A stretch of 5,578 bases of DNA from Gardnerella vaginalis (GTDB taxonomy: Bacteria > Actinomycetota > Actinomycetes > Actinomycetales > Bifidobacteriaceae). The position numbers and the translations under genes are program-made. The stretch's first letter is position 1. Each line of letters opens with the position of its first letter. Location: contig CAMPUL010000039.1 in assembly GCA_946997215.1 (NCBI GenBank), positions 1 through 5,578 of the forward strand, in the 5' to 3' direction. Below, in pieces: positions 1-5,578 of this stretch. The notes beneath the pieces were generated by a model. The model had not been told where the DNA came from. It ran no database searches and was given only the letters and a program-made list of their open reading frames with translations.

Positions 1-1272
1 AACATTACCGATTTTGATGATTGTATCCTTAGCGGTAGTTGTTGTTTTGCTATCAGTTGACTTAACAGTGTTTGTAAGACCAGTATTAGGATCAACTACA
101 TAAGTGGTAGTTGTTGTTTTAGTACCATCGGTACCTGCGGTTTCACTAGTTTGCTTGTACTTAAGATTACTATCAGCTTGATATTGTGTACCATGCTTAA
201 TAGTTTCAGTCTTAACCTCAACATTACCAACTTTAGTTAAACCCTCTTGAGCAGGAGCTTCTACTGGATCGCGTCCATCTGCATACGTTGTACGCGTACC
301 ATCGTTAGCTGCTTTTTCTACCTTCTTTTCTTGATAATCAAGGCTTGAATCAGCCTCATACTTCATCTTGCCTTTAATAAGAATCTCAGTCTTAGGAACA
401 TTAAGGTTTAATGTTATAGTTCCATTATAAGCACAGGTTGCGTAGCCGATTGTAATATTTCTGCTCACAATTTTGATAGATATAGTACCGGAATACGGTA
501 GATCCTTGCTAAGAGTAAATACACCATTATTAATGCTGCCAATACTGTTGTTACCTTTACCCTGAATAGTAAAAGTAGCACCAGAGAGTCCATTAACAGT
601 TAGTGTAGTTTTCTTATCAGCAGAGTTAATAGAAAGATCTTGATAATCTATTTTGAGTTCTTCTAGGTTACGCAAATTCTTCAACGGACTCAAATCACTA
701 ACCTGATTACTAGATAACTCAAGTTCTTCTAGGTTACGCAAATTCTTCAACGGACTTAAATCAGAAACCTTATTATGATATAGATTAAGATTTTTTAGGT
801 TCGTCAAGCCACTCAATGGGCTAAGATCGCGAACGCCATTCGTATCGAGATTAAGATTTTTTAGGTTTGTAAAATACTGAATACCATCCAGCGAAGTAAT
901 AATGTTATCCGACGTTTGAGGAGCAAACATTTTATGATGACTATAAAAGCTTAAGTCTGCATCATCCAACCGCTCAGCATCAGCAATTGTAATATCTGTC
1001 GCATAATCAGAAATAATATGTTTTCTTTTCATAACTGTAAGCAGTTCACTCTTTAAAAGTGGATCTTTGAATGTAATAACTTGATCATTGTCATTCTCGG
1101 AACCGCTTCGATCTGCGTACATAGCAGTAGAAGGAGTAGAAGGAGTAGTAGCATTGCTGCTCGCGTACGCTACCTCAGGAGTACTACCTGCAACAACACC
1201 CATTGAAGTTGCAATACCAACGCTAACAATAATCGGCAAAACCGAATTACGCTTCTTCTTACTACTCTCCAT
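1..1272 (-). CDS. Secreted LRR and G5-repeat surface protein, 3' end beyond window
   Basis: Open frame with no stop from ATG at 1272 to the left edge (424 codons seen). An AGAGG ribosome site lies 6 nt before the ATG. Residues 1-37 form a signal peptide: basic KKKR start, hydrophobic VLPIIVSVGIATSMGVVAG, and a probable cut after AYA37. Residues 38-60 are a Ser/Thr/Pro-rich linker. Residues about 134-211 hold three to four 22-residue leucine-rich repeats of internalin type (LxxLxxLxLxxNxVxDLSPL). Residues 220-295 look like a beta-rich spacer. Two G5-like repeats follow (about 297-350 and 353-424), each ending in KVGNV or KIGNV; the pattern is YEADSSLDY, then Thr/Lys-rich strands. This is the usual plan of a wall-anchored adhesin: LRR binding head on a G5 stalk. 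An LPXTG or other anchor would be off the edge and cannot be seen. Ligand unknown. Secretion and LRR are clear; G5 is a family recognition by eye. Confidence 0.85.
   Translation of the reverse strand, partial: MESSKKKRNSVLPIIVSVGIATSMGVVAGSTPEVAYASSNATTPSTPSTAMYADRSGSENDNDQVITFKDPLLKSELLTVMKRKHIISDYATDITIADAERLDDADLSFYSHHKMFAPQTSDNIITSLDGIQYFTNLKNLNLDTNGVRDLSPLSGLTNLKNLNLYHNKVSDLSPLKNLRNLEELELSSNQVSDLSPLKNLRNLEELKIDYQDLSINSADKKTTLTVNGLSGATFTIQGKGNNSIGSINNGVFTLSKDLPYSGTISIKIVSRNITIGYATCAYNGTITLNLNVPKTEILIKGKMKYEADSSLDYQEKKVEKAANDGTRTTYADGRDPVEAPAQEGLTKVGNVEVKTETIKHGTQYQADSNLKYKQTSETAGTDGTKTTTTTYVVDPNTGLTNTVKSTDSKTTTTAKDTIIKIGNV
640..873 (-). repeat. 66-bp periodic LRR-coding repeats
   Basis: This is the leucine-rich repeat block of the surface gene. 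The period is 66 bp (22 codons). The stretches 657-690 and 723-756 are identical over 34 bp, and the stretches starting at 782 and 848 share a second near-identical block at the same 66-bp offset. The protein units are LTNLKNLNLYHNKVSDLSPL and LRNLEELELSSNQVSDLSPL, differing mainly at the solvent-exposed variable positions. Confidence 0.85.
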
Positions 1273-1292
1273 AATCAACCTCTAATCATCAA

Positions 1293-1320
1293 TCTCTACA
1301 ATTAGTAAAATCACTGTCAA
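1293..1320 (-). promoter_or_regulatory. Possible promoter, perfect -35 TTGACA, weak -10
   Basis: On the minus strand TTGACA (1320-1315) is followed after 16 bp by TAGAGA (1298-1293), about 20 bp upstream of the surface-protein ATG. The -35 is perfect but the -10 is poor, and the transcript leader would be only about 14 nt. The -35 abuts the inner arm of the inverted repeat at 1322-1341, which would suit an activator site. Speculative. Confidence 0.25.
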
Positions 1321-1321
1321 A

Positions 1322-1429
1322 AAAAGTAGACTTTAATTTACTTGATGACTTTTGCTGAAATATGTAATATAATAAGTAAAAAATGGGTGGAAATTCTGCT
1401 CATAAGTCTGTAAATTAAAGTCTACTTTT
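1322..1429. repeat. Perfect 20-bp inverted repeat around a 68-bp centre
   Basis: The left arm 1322-1341 (AAAAGTAGACTTTAATTTAC) is the exact reverse complement of 1410-1429. They are separated by 68 bp, 50 bp upstream of the surface-protein start codon. Each arm is itself a rough dyad (GTAnAnTnnAnTnTAC, 5 of 8 pairs), as in a dimeric regulator site. The centre contains promoter-like sequence in both directions (TATATT on the minus strand, TATAAT at 1368-1373 on the plus strand). I see no target-site duplication. Possible roles are paired operators, an invertible promoter segment, a small MITE-like element, or a long RNA stem if transcribed through. Confidence 0.85.
1366..1393 (-). promoter_or_regulatory. 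Candidate promoter of surface-protein gene, inside inverted repeat
   Basis: On the minus strand TTTCCA (1393-1388) lies 16 bp before TATATT (1371-1366), four and five matches to the sigma-70 consensus hexamers. Transcription would start near 1359 and leave a leader of about 87 nt. The hexamers sit wholly in the centre of the 20-bp inverted repeat. The sequence is AT-rich, so chance matches are likely. Confidence 0.35.
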
Positions 1430-1709
1430 ATTTACAAAATTTTTCGATATTTCTTACCCGCAGCCACGCATTAAACCTTTTAACGATAGCCCTCGCTAAT
1501 CTCTGCTACACAAAGTCTAAAGTACGTTAGTCTAATCAGCCTTTTACCTTAAGACAACACTTTCCACGTTATTAGTTGAATAGTAAAAGTCCAAACATGC
1601 AAAAGCTGTTGGATTTCTCGTATAACAATGTAAAACTTGCTATACGGGGAACTCTGATAATTCACCTCGCGTTCAACAAGAAAATCTTGTAAAACAAGTG
1701 TGTAAATGC
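1430..1709. other. Intergenic stretch without a recognisable gene
   Basis: This is non-coding space between the surface-protein upstream region and the response-regulator stop codon. All frames are closed by frequent stops; the longest ATG-started frames I followed on the minus strand are under ten codons. I find no tRNA, rRNA or known ncRNA pattern. The only structure worth naming is the hairpin at 1619-1646; a 7-bp inverted pair at 1541-1547/1583-1589 is probably chance. Confidence 0.6.
1619..1646 (-). terminator. Hairpin downstream of the two-component operon, possible terminator
   Basis: Read on the minus strand, CGTATAGCAA and TTGTTATACG form a continuous 10-bp stem (one G-U pair) with an 8-nt loop GTTTTACA. 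It begins about 63 nt after the response-regulator stop. No U-tract follows, so it is not a classical intrinsic terminator. It may end or stabilise the operon transcript. The helix is less continuous on the plus strand (an A-C mismatch inside), consistent with a minus-strand RNA role. Confidence 0.35.
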
Positions 1710-2435
1710 TTACGGCTTAACTAAGCTATTTTCGTAAGCAAACACAACAGCCTGCACGCGGTCTCGAGCATCTATTTTTCCTAAAATATGAGCAACATGC
1801 GTTTTGACTGTTGGCAAGCTAATAAACAGTTTATTAGCAATCTCTTGGTTGGATAGTCCGTGAGCAATCTCTACAAGAACTTCGCGCTCGCGATCTGTTA
1901 AATCATTTAAGCAAGAATCGTACGTGTTTGCGTTTTGCTCGTTTTTAGTCGCAATCTTTTCTTTTGCTTTTTCTTCATCGTTAGGCTTAGAGATCATTGA
2001 CTCAATCAAACGCTTTGTAGCAGTCGGAGCAATAATTGCGTTTCCTTGATACACAGTTCGTATTGAATTAAGCAATGTTTCTGGCTCTGTATCTTTAAGC
2101 AAAAATCCTGATGCGCCCGTATGAATCGCAGCCATAACGTATTCGTCTAAATCAAAAGTTGTTAAAATAATAATGCGCGTATTGCTACTAGCATCTTCTT
2201 GCAAGATTTTGCGCGTAGCTTCCAAACCGTCCATTTTAGGCATGCGCACGTCCATCAAAATAACATCTGTATGTTCTTTTGACGCAACTTCTACAATTTC
2301 ATTTCCATTTGAAGCTTGCGCAACAACTTGCATATCTTTTTGCGAGTTGATTACCATAGAAAATCCTGCGCGCACAAGCTCTTGATCGTCTGCGATTGCG
2401 ACTCGAATTACTCCATTGTTTTCCATGTTTTCCAT
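1710..2435 (-). CDS. NarL/LuxR-family response regulator
   Basis: This 241-residue protein is a phosphorylation-controlled transcription factor. The receiver domain spans about 10-130: acidic pair D16/D17, phosphoacceptor D62 in MDVRMP, switch threonine T92 in ILTTF, and K114 in FLLKD are all present, so it should be phosphorylated normally. A charged Lys/Glu/Asn-rich linker of about 30 residues (148-177) is longer than usual and explains a length above the typical 210-220. The LuxR-type HTH domain runs from about 178 to 238 (LTDREREVLVEIAHGLSNQEIA, with recognition helix around LPTVKTHVAHILGKI). It starts 18 bp after the sensor-kinase stop, so it is the cognate partner in one operon. The start is uncertain: ATG 2435 or the in-frame ATG 2426, which has a slightly better GGA in front. 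Targets are unknown; the codirectional surface gene downstream is one candidate. Confidence 0.95.
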   Translation of the reverse strand: MENMENNGVIRVAIADDQELVRAGFSMVINSQKDMQVVAQASNGNEIVEVASKEHTDVILMDVRMPKMDGLEATRKILQEDASSNTRIIILTTFDLDEYVMAAIHTGASGFLLKDTEPETLLNSIRTVYQGNAIIAPTATKRLIESMISKPNDEEKAKEKIATKNEQNANTYDSCLNDLTDREREVLVEIAHGLSNQEIANKLFISLPTVKTHVAHILGKIDARDRVQAVVFAYENSLVKP

Positions 2436-2441
2436 GTTTTC
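2418..2441 (-). repeat. 9-bp tandem repeat covering the regulator start codon
   Basis: The unit GTTTTCCAT (plus-strand reading) occurs twice at 2418-2426 and 2427-2435, with a partial third copy to 2441. On the coding strand it duplicates ATG and gives MENMENN at the N-terminus. Because the unit is three codons, copy-number change would keep the frame and just add or remove a start codon. Confidence 0.7.
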
Positions 2442-2453
2442 TATACTATCAAT

Positions 2454-4988
2454 TTATTCGTGTTTGTTTGCAAGTCTGTGTTGAATTTGTTCATCAAGTG
2501 GGGCAGCAGGGCGAACCGCAAGCTTAGCTACATTTGCACTATTATTTGATGAATTAACACTTGAACCCGTTTCTCGCAAAATTCCGAGTAGTTTTCGCAT
2601 GTACCTAAGTGCTGAGCGACCTTCATCTCCAATGTTTTTAAAAGCTCTACTAATTGCTTCAATTTGTTCTTGTTTTTGTTCTTGTTCTAGTTTTGTTGAC
2701 TTTAGCTTTTCTGCATTACTATTTGCTTTTTCGTATTTATTTAGCATATCAATTCCGCTATTTGCGGCATCAATTACTTTATGCAATGTAATTGCAACTT
2801 TTTGCTGAATGTTTGCACTAATACGCTGCCTTTCGGCATTTGCTGCAAGTACTTCTAGCTGTTTTTGCTCTTGCTCTAGTTCTGTTCTGCGTGTTTTTAG
2901 AATCAGCAAATTATTATCATCGTTTCTGCGGTAATAAGCAAATGCAATGGCAGCAAAACAAATTAATGCAACTATAAAACCAAAAATTAATCCTACGGAT
3001 GCCATTTGCATAATGTCATAAAAATTAGTTGTGTACGCATTAGAAGTAAAAAATCGTATTGGAGTTTCATTTTGCGGAATATTTCTTGATGCAACACCAA
3101 TTTTTACAGCAAAAATAGCAGATTCGGCGAGCACTACAGCACTAACCCACTGCCATGCGTGCTTTTTGCCATAGAGTACAGCAGCATAAACAATGGCTGG
3201 TATAAAGAAATTAGCGAATAAAATATTAGGTAAGCATATAAGTTGTATTGCAGAAAATGCTGCTGCAACAATTGCGCACGTAGTCGGAGCTTTTCTACGA
3301 AACATGAATGGCACCATGGTTGTAAGAGTAAATACTCTATAAAGTATTTGTACTAAAAGTGAGCTGGAATATTGTGAATGCATTCCATTTCCAACAAGAA
3401 AATCGCAAGTTGGCAGAAAAAGCATCATAACAACCCAAGGTGACGCATAAATAATGTCTCCAATAAGCCAATGTTTTTCAAACCATTGTGATACTTTCTC
3501 AATCCTATTTCGTGAAGTATTTGCTCCTTGCAACACTTCTGATGATGTTTGATTGCTTGCATTTTCAGGTTTTTCTTGCGCTGCTGATTGATTATTAACT
3601 TTTGCATTCTTATAAGTAACGTTAGAAATACTATTTAATAAAGAAGCAGTAGTGTTTGATTGATCCGTGTTGTAAGAATATGGAATAAAAGCAACAACAC
3701 TAAATGTTCCATCGTTTTGTATTCCATAATCAAGCGTTCCGTGAAGATTTTCAATGCGCTCTTTCATGCCAATTAAGCCATAGCCGTTTTTATGTGGCGC
3801 ATTGCTATTTTGTGCTTGATTAGCTTCAATCTTGTGTACTTCGTTTGTGATTTTTAGTGTTAAGCCTTTTTCATTCCACTGTTCGTGAATGTTTATTTTA
3901 ATGCCGTTTCCTGCGTGCTTTCGAATATTAGTAAGAGATTCTTGAACAACGCGGTATGCAACGGTTTGTGCATCTTTGTTGAGTTTATTAGAAGAATTTA
4001 TGCCATCAACAGTGTGCCAAAAAATGTTTTTAGGAGATGCGATTTTTGCTTGCTCAATAAGCGAAGGTATGTGATTGAAATCCAATTGAGCGGATGGAGC
4101 GTCTGTTAAAGCTTCTAGCAGTCGACGCATGTCGTGAACGGCGCGCTCTGCTTCGTTTTTAATAATATGCATTGTTTTTTTAGCAAGCGAAATATCTTTG
4201 GTTGCTGCATAACGACCACCATCTGCTTGCACAATAATAATAGAAAGCGTGTGAGCAACAATATCGTGCATATCTCTGGCAATTCTTGCGCGTTCTGCAG
4301 TAACAGCAATATGCTGAGCTTTCTTGCGGTATGTGCGAATAGAATTATTGTAATCTTGTAAAAGTTGAATAGTATGCACGTGAGTGCGCTGCCAGTAGCC
4401 AATAATAACCGTAATAGTGGTAATAATAATCGCAAAAATTATGGAAGGAATCGCAAAATCAAGTATATTCGAAACGCAATTTTTTATGTTACTACTATTT
4501 ATATTTCGTACACTGCAAGTATAACTAGATTTCGAATGATTATTGCCATATATTGGTCCCATTACAACATTCCACGATATTAATGCGCAAGATAATACGG
4601 TTGTTACGTAAGATGCAATAACAAAAGCTTTTGAATGCTCTGGATTTCCGCGTGCAATAGCATTAACAAGTAGCACAAAACCAAAGAAATCAGCAAAAAG
4701 TTGGGCTGGACCAAATATTACTTGCACAATGCAAATAACAATAAAAATAACAGCTGTGTGTTCGGGCCATATTCTTCGTACTGAAAGTAATGATGCAACA
4801 ACAATATTTATAAGCAAGGTTGTAATTAGCGAACTTTGCGTCAAGAATCCGTCAACATTGCTTATAGTATAACGATTGCTTGAAAGCATAAAAAGAATAA
4901 GTGGAATAATGCCCCACAATATATCGTTTAGCGTAAGCTCAGTGCGTAAGCGTTGTATAGCTTTGTTAAACGTGTGAGATATTTTCAT
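2454..4988 (-). CDS. Fused tandem HPK7 sensor histidine kinase with degenerate second module
   Basis: With ATG 4988 the protein has 844 residues, about twice a normal HisKA_3 kinase. Module 1: six membrane segments (about 22-37, 52-70, 78-93, 96-112, 120-142, 176-198), an outside loop with C158 and C171, a coiled coil, DHp helix ERARIARDMHDIVAHTL with phosphoacceptor His241, and an ATPase domain at about 338-438 (N-box N354 in TNIRKHA; G-box GYGLIGMKERI 402-412). An Asn/Ser-rich linker follows (440-493). Module 2 repeats the plan: six membrane segments (509-531, 543-563, 568-586, 588-606, 612-630, 658-686), a coiled coil, and a DHp-like ERQRISANIQQKVAITL in which Gln728 replaces the His; it has no ATPase domain. 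Homology of the halves shows in RRxxP and LFA(D/N)FF motifs at matching places. It should phosphorylate the regulator encoded 18 bp downstream. Signal unknown. Start: a TTG at 5024 would add 12 residues; neither site has a clear ribosome site, and a TATAAA at 5018-5013 favours ATG 4988. Confidence 0.9.
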   Translation of the reverse strand: MKISHTFNKAIQRLRTELTLNDILWGIIPLILFMLSSNRYTISNVDGFLTQSSLITTLLINIVVASLLSVRRIWPEHTAVIFIVICIVQVIFGPAQLFADFFGFVLLVNAIARGNPEHSKAFVIASYVTTVLSCALISWNVVMGPIYGNNHSKSSYTCSVRNINSSNIKNCVSNILDFAIPSIIFAIIITTITVIIGYWQRTHVHTIQLLQDYNNSIRTYRKKAQHIAVTAERARIARDMHDIVAHTLSIIIVQADGGRYAATKDISLAKKTMHIIKNEAERAVHDMRRLLEALTDAPSAQLDFNHIPSLIEQAKIASPKNIFWHTVDGINSSNKLNKDAQTVAYRVVQESLTNIRKHAGNGIKINIHEQWNEKGLTLKITNEVHKIEANQAQNSNAPHKNGYGLIGMKERIENLHGTLDYGIQNDGTFSVVAFIPYSYNTDQSNTTASLLNSISNVTYKNAKVNNQSAAQEKPENASNQTSSEVLQGANTSRNRIEKVSQWFEKHWLIGDIIYASPWVVMMLFLPTCDFLVGNGMHSQYSSSLLVQILYRVFTLTTMVPFMFRRKAPTTCAIVAAAFSAIQLICLPNILFANFFIPAIVYAAVLYGKKHAWQWVSAVVLAESAIFAVKIGVASRNIPQNETPIRFFTSNAYTTNFYDIMQMASVGLIFGFIVALICFAAIAFAYYRRNDDNNLLILKTRRTELEQEQKQLEVLAANAERQRISANIQQKVAITLHKVIDAANSGIDMLNKYEKANSNAEKLKSTKLEQEQKQEQIEAISRAFKNIGDEGRSALRYMRKLLGILRETGSSVNSSNNSANVAKLAVRPAAPLDEQIQHRLANKHE

Positions 4989-4991
4989 AAC

Positions 4992-5004
4992 TACTAGGCT
5001 AGTA
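4992..5004. promoter_or_regulatory. Small dyad TACTAG-G-CTAGTA before kinase start
   Basis: A perfect 6-bp inverted repeat with one central base, 3 bp upstream of ATG 4988. A one-base loop rules out an RNA hairpin, so it would act only as a DNA site, for example for autoregulation of the operon. A dyad this size is expected about once by chance in a window of this length. Confidence 0.25.
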
Positions 5005-5079
5005 CACGGCACTTTATAGAACAATCGAACTTTAGTATGATTTATATAAGAGTGTGTATTTTTGTATGTGATTTGTTAT

Positions 5080-5091
5080 TGCAACGTTGCA
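5080..5091. promoter_or_regulatory. Perfect 12-bp palindrome TGCAACGTTGCA, LacI-type operator shape
   Basis: A perfect palindrome with a central CG, 26 bp upstream of the peptidase ATG and downstream of its candidate -10 sites. The central CG flanked by GCAA/TTGC is the usual form of LacI/GalR-family operators (PurR sites are an example), and the position would suit a repressor roadblock. No such regulator gene is in the window. Chance occurrence cannot be excluded. Confidence 0.35.
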
Positions 5092-5103
5092 TGCGAGTGC
5101 AGA

Positions 5104-5108
5104 AAGGA
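5104..5108 (+). promoter_or_regulatory. Ribosome binding site of peptidase gene
   Basis: AAGGA within AGAAAGGAATG lies 9 nt before ATG 5118 and decides that start. The closer ATG at 5109 directly follows the AAGGA and is out of frame with the peptidase. Confidence 0.7.
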
Positions 5109-5117
5109 ATGTTTACA

Positions 5118-5578
5118 ATGGCACTGCTAGCAAAGTATTACGTACCAGGATTGTATGTAGAAGAGCGCGCAATCGATGTTCCTTTAGATTGGGAGCAAAA
5201 CACTCCAGGCGATTCTATTAAAGGGGAGACGATTCGCCTATTTTGCAGAGTTATTTGCTCTCCAGAACATGTGCATGACGATTTGCCTTTGCTTGTATTT
5301 TTGCAAGGAGGTCCAGGCGGCCAGTGCCCTCGTCCGCTTTCGCCGTCTAGCGATGGTTGGATTCAAGAGGCAATTAAGCATTTTCGTGTTGTTCTTCCAG
5401 ACCAGCGTGGTGTTGGGCGCTCTTCTAGGGTAGATGCTTCTACGATTAAGCGTATGGCAGACGACGGCGTGAGTGTAGAGCGGCAAGCATGGTACTTAAA
5501 GCGATTCTTAGCAGATTCCATTATTCGCGATTTTGAGCATTTGCGCTTAACTGAGTTTAACGCAAAGCCGTGGGTTTC
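5118..5578 (+). CDS. pip: Prolyl aminopeptidase-like alpha/beta hydrolase (family S33), 3' end beyond window
   Basis: The first 153 residues are present. The likely role is cytoplasmic release of N-terminal proline from peptides. Seen: start MALLAKYYVPGLYVEERAIDV, strand LPLLVFLQGGPGG with the oxyanion-loop GGPGG at 64-68 (QGGPGG where many family members have HGGPGG), then GWIQEAIKHFRVVLPDQRGVGRSS with DQRGVGRS at 95-102, then IIRDFEHLR, the helix that precedes the nucleophile elbow. The catalytic GxSxGG serine, Asp and His lie beyond the right edge, so activity cannot be judged. The QGGPG plus GWIxxALKxxRVxxxDQRG pattern is that of the longer S33 enzymes (a little over 400 residues, Aeromonas/Streptomyces type). 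There is no signal peptide. It is transcribed away from the kinase operon and no functional link is evident. The gene symbol is by family resemblance only. Confidence 0.85.
   Translation, partial: MALLAKYYVPGLYVEERAIDVPLDWEQNTPGDSIKGETIRLFCRVICSPEHVHDDLPLLVFLQGGPGGQCPRPLSPSSDGWIQEAIKHFRVVLPDQRGVGRSSRVDASTIKRMADDGVSVERQAWYLKRFLADSIIRDFEHLRLTEFNAKPWV

Larger units (their letters stand above)
4989..5117. promoter_or_regulatory. Divergent promoter region of kinase operon and peptidase gene
   Basis: These 129 bp separate the two divergent starts. For the kinase (minus strand) TATAAA at 5018-5013 could be a -10, giving a leader of under 20 nt and fitting the lack of a ribosome site. For the peptidase (plus strand) TATGAT at 5036-5041 with TTTATA at 5013-5018 (17-bp spacing), or TATATA at 5043-5048, are candidate -10 sites. 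No -35 is good. The two candidate promoters overlap, so expression of the two units may be linked. Confidence 0.4.

Noticed and set aside
1088..1285. Plus-strand 65-codon frame
   Set aside because: It is antisense to the signal-peptide region of the surface-protein gene; no ribosome site and no recognisable protein features.
1338..1403. 21-codon minus-strand ORF inside the inverted repeat (MSRISTHFLLIILHISAKVI..)
   Set aside because: No ribosome binding site; low-complexity AT-rich sequence easily gives a hydrophobic short peptide. It could only be a leader peptide if transcribed, with no support for that.
1480..1499. Hairpin TTAGCGA/TCGTTAA on the minus strand
   Set aside because: Seven pairs including one G-U and no U-tract; no nearby gene end to explain it, likely chance.
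1673..1698. Short hairpins CTTG/CAAG directly after the regulator stop
   Set aside because: Stems of only 4-5 bp without a proper U-tract; too weak to call a terminator.
3425..3607. Minus-strand 60-codon frame and the plus-strand frames within 2173-4583
   Set aside because: All lie inside the kinase or regulator genes in other frames, with no start signals or family features.
4115..4435. Overlapping minus-strand 106-codon frame inside the kinase
   Set aside because: Frame-shifted shadow of the DHp and membrane coding region; the kinase frame carries clear conserved motifs here.
4989..5024. Upstream TTG start adding 12 residues to the kinase
   Set aside because: No ribosome site before it, the extra residues are not like the family, and a TATAAA that may be the -10 lies within the stretch. 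Kept as an alternative only.
5238..5486. Minus-strand 82-codon frame
   Set aside because: Antisense to the peptidase gene, whose conserved QGGPGG and DQRGVGRS motifs fix the coding strand.
1..5578. CRISPR array, tRNA, rRNA, insertion sequence or transposase
   Set aside because: No spaced identical repeats of CRISPR type, no cloverleaf with GTTCGA arm, and no transposase-like frame was found on either strand.

Overview
The window is AT-rich but reads as an actinobacterium. It has a HisKA_3-type (HPK7) sensor kinase with a NarL/LuxR response regulator, a proline-iminopeptidase-like gene starting YYVPGLYVEERAIDVPLDW, and a secreted LRR plus G5-repeat surface protein. The low-GC coding with this gene content suggests a low-GC member of the Bifidobacteriaceae, most likely Gardnerella or a close relative. 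That assignment is recognition and inference, not a database result.

Layout from left to right: (1) 1-1272, minus strand, the first 424 codons of a surface protein with a signal peptide, about four internalin-type leucine-rich repeats and two G5-like repeats; its C-terminus lies beyond the left edge. (2) 1273-1709, 437 bp with no convincing gene. It contains the surface gene's upstream region, a perfect 20-bp inverted repeat (1322-1341/1410-1429) around promoter-like sequence, and a 10-bp-stem hairpin (1619-1646) behind the response regulator gene. (3) 1710-2435, minus strand, a NarL-family response regulator. (4) 2454-4988, minus strand, a very large sensor kinase; kinase and regulator are 18 bp apart and almost certainly one operon, transcribed kinase first. 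(5) 4989-5117, a divergent intergenic region with two small perfect dyads and AT-rich promoter-like sequence. (6) 5118 to the right edge, plus strand, the N-terminal part of a family S33 prolyl-aminopeptidase-like hydrolase.

The most unusual object is the kinase. It is two sensor-kinase modules fused head to tail. The first is complete (six membrane segments, DHp with His241, ATPase domain). The second repeats the membrane domain and DHp helices, but its phosphoacceptor His is replaced by Gln728 and it has no ATPase domain. It therefore looks like a catalytic kinase fused to its own pseudokinase partner. The second notable object is the inverted repeat upstream of the surface-protein gene, which could be a pair of operators or a small invertible promoter. 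The response regulator and the surface gene point the same way, so control of the surface protein by this two-component system is a reasonable but unproven idea.
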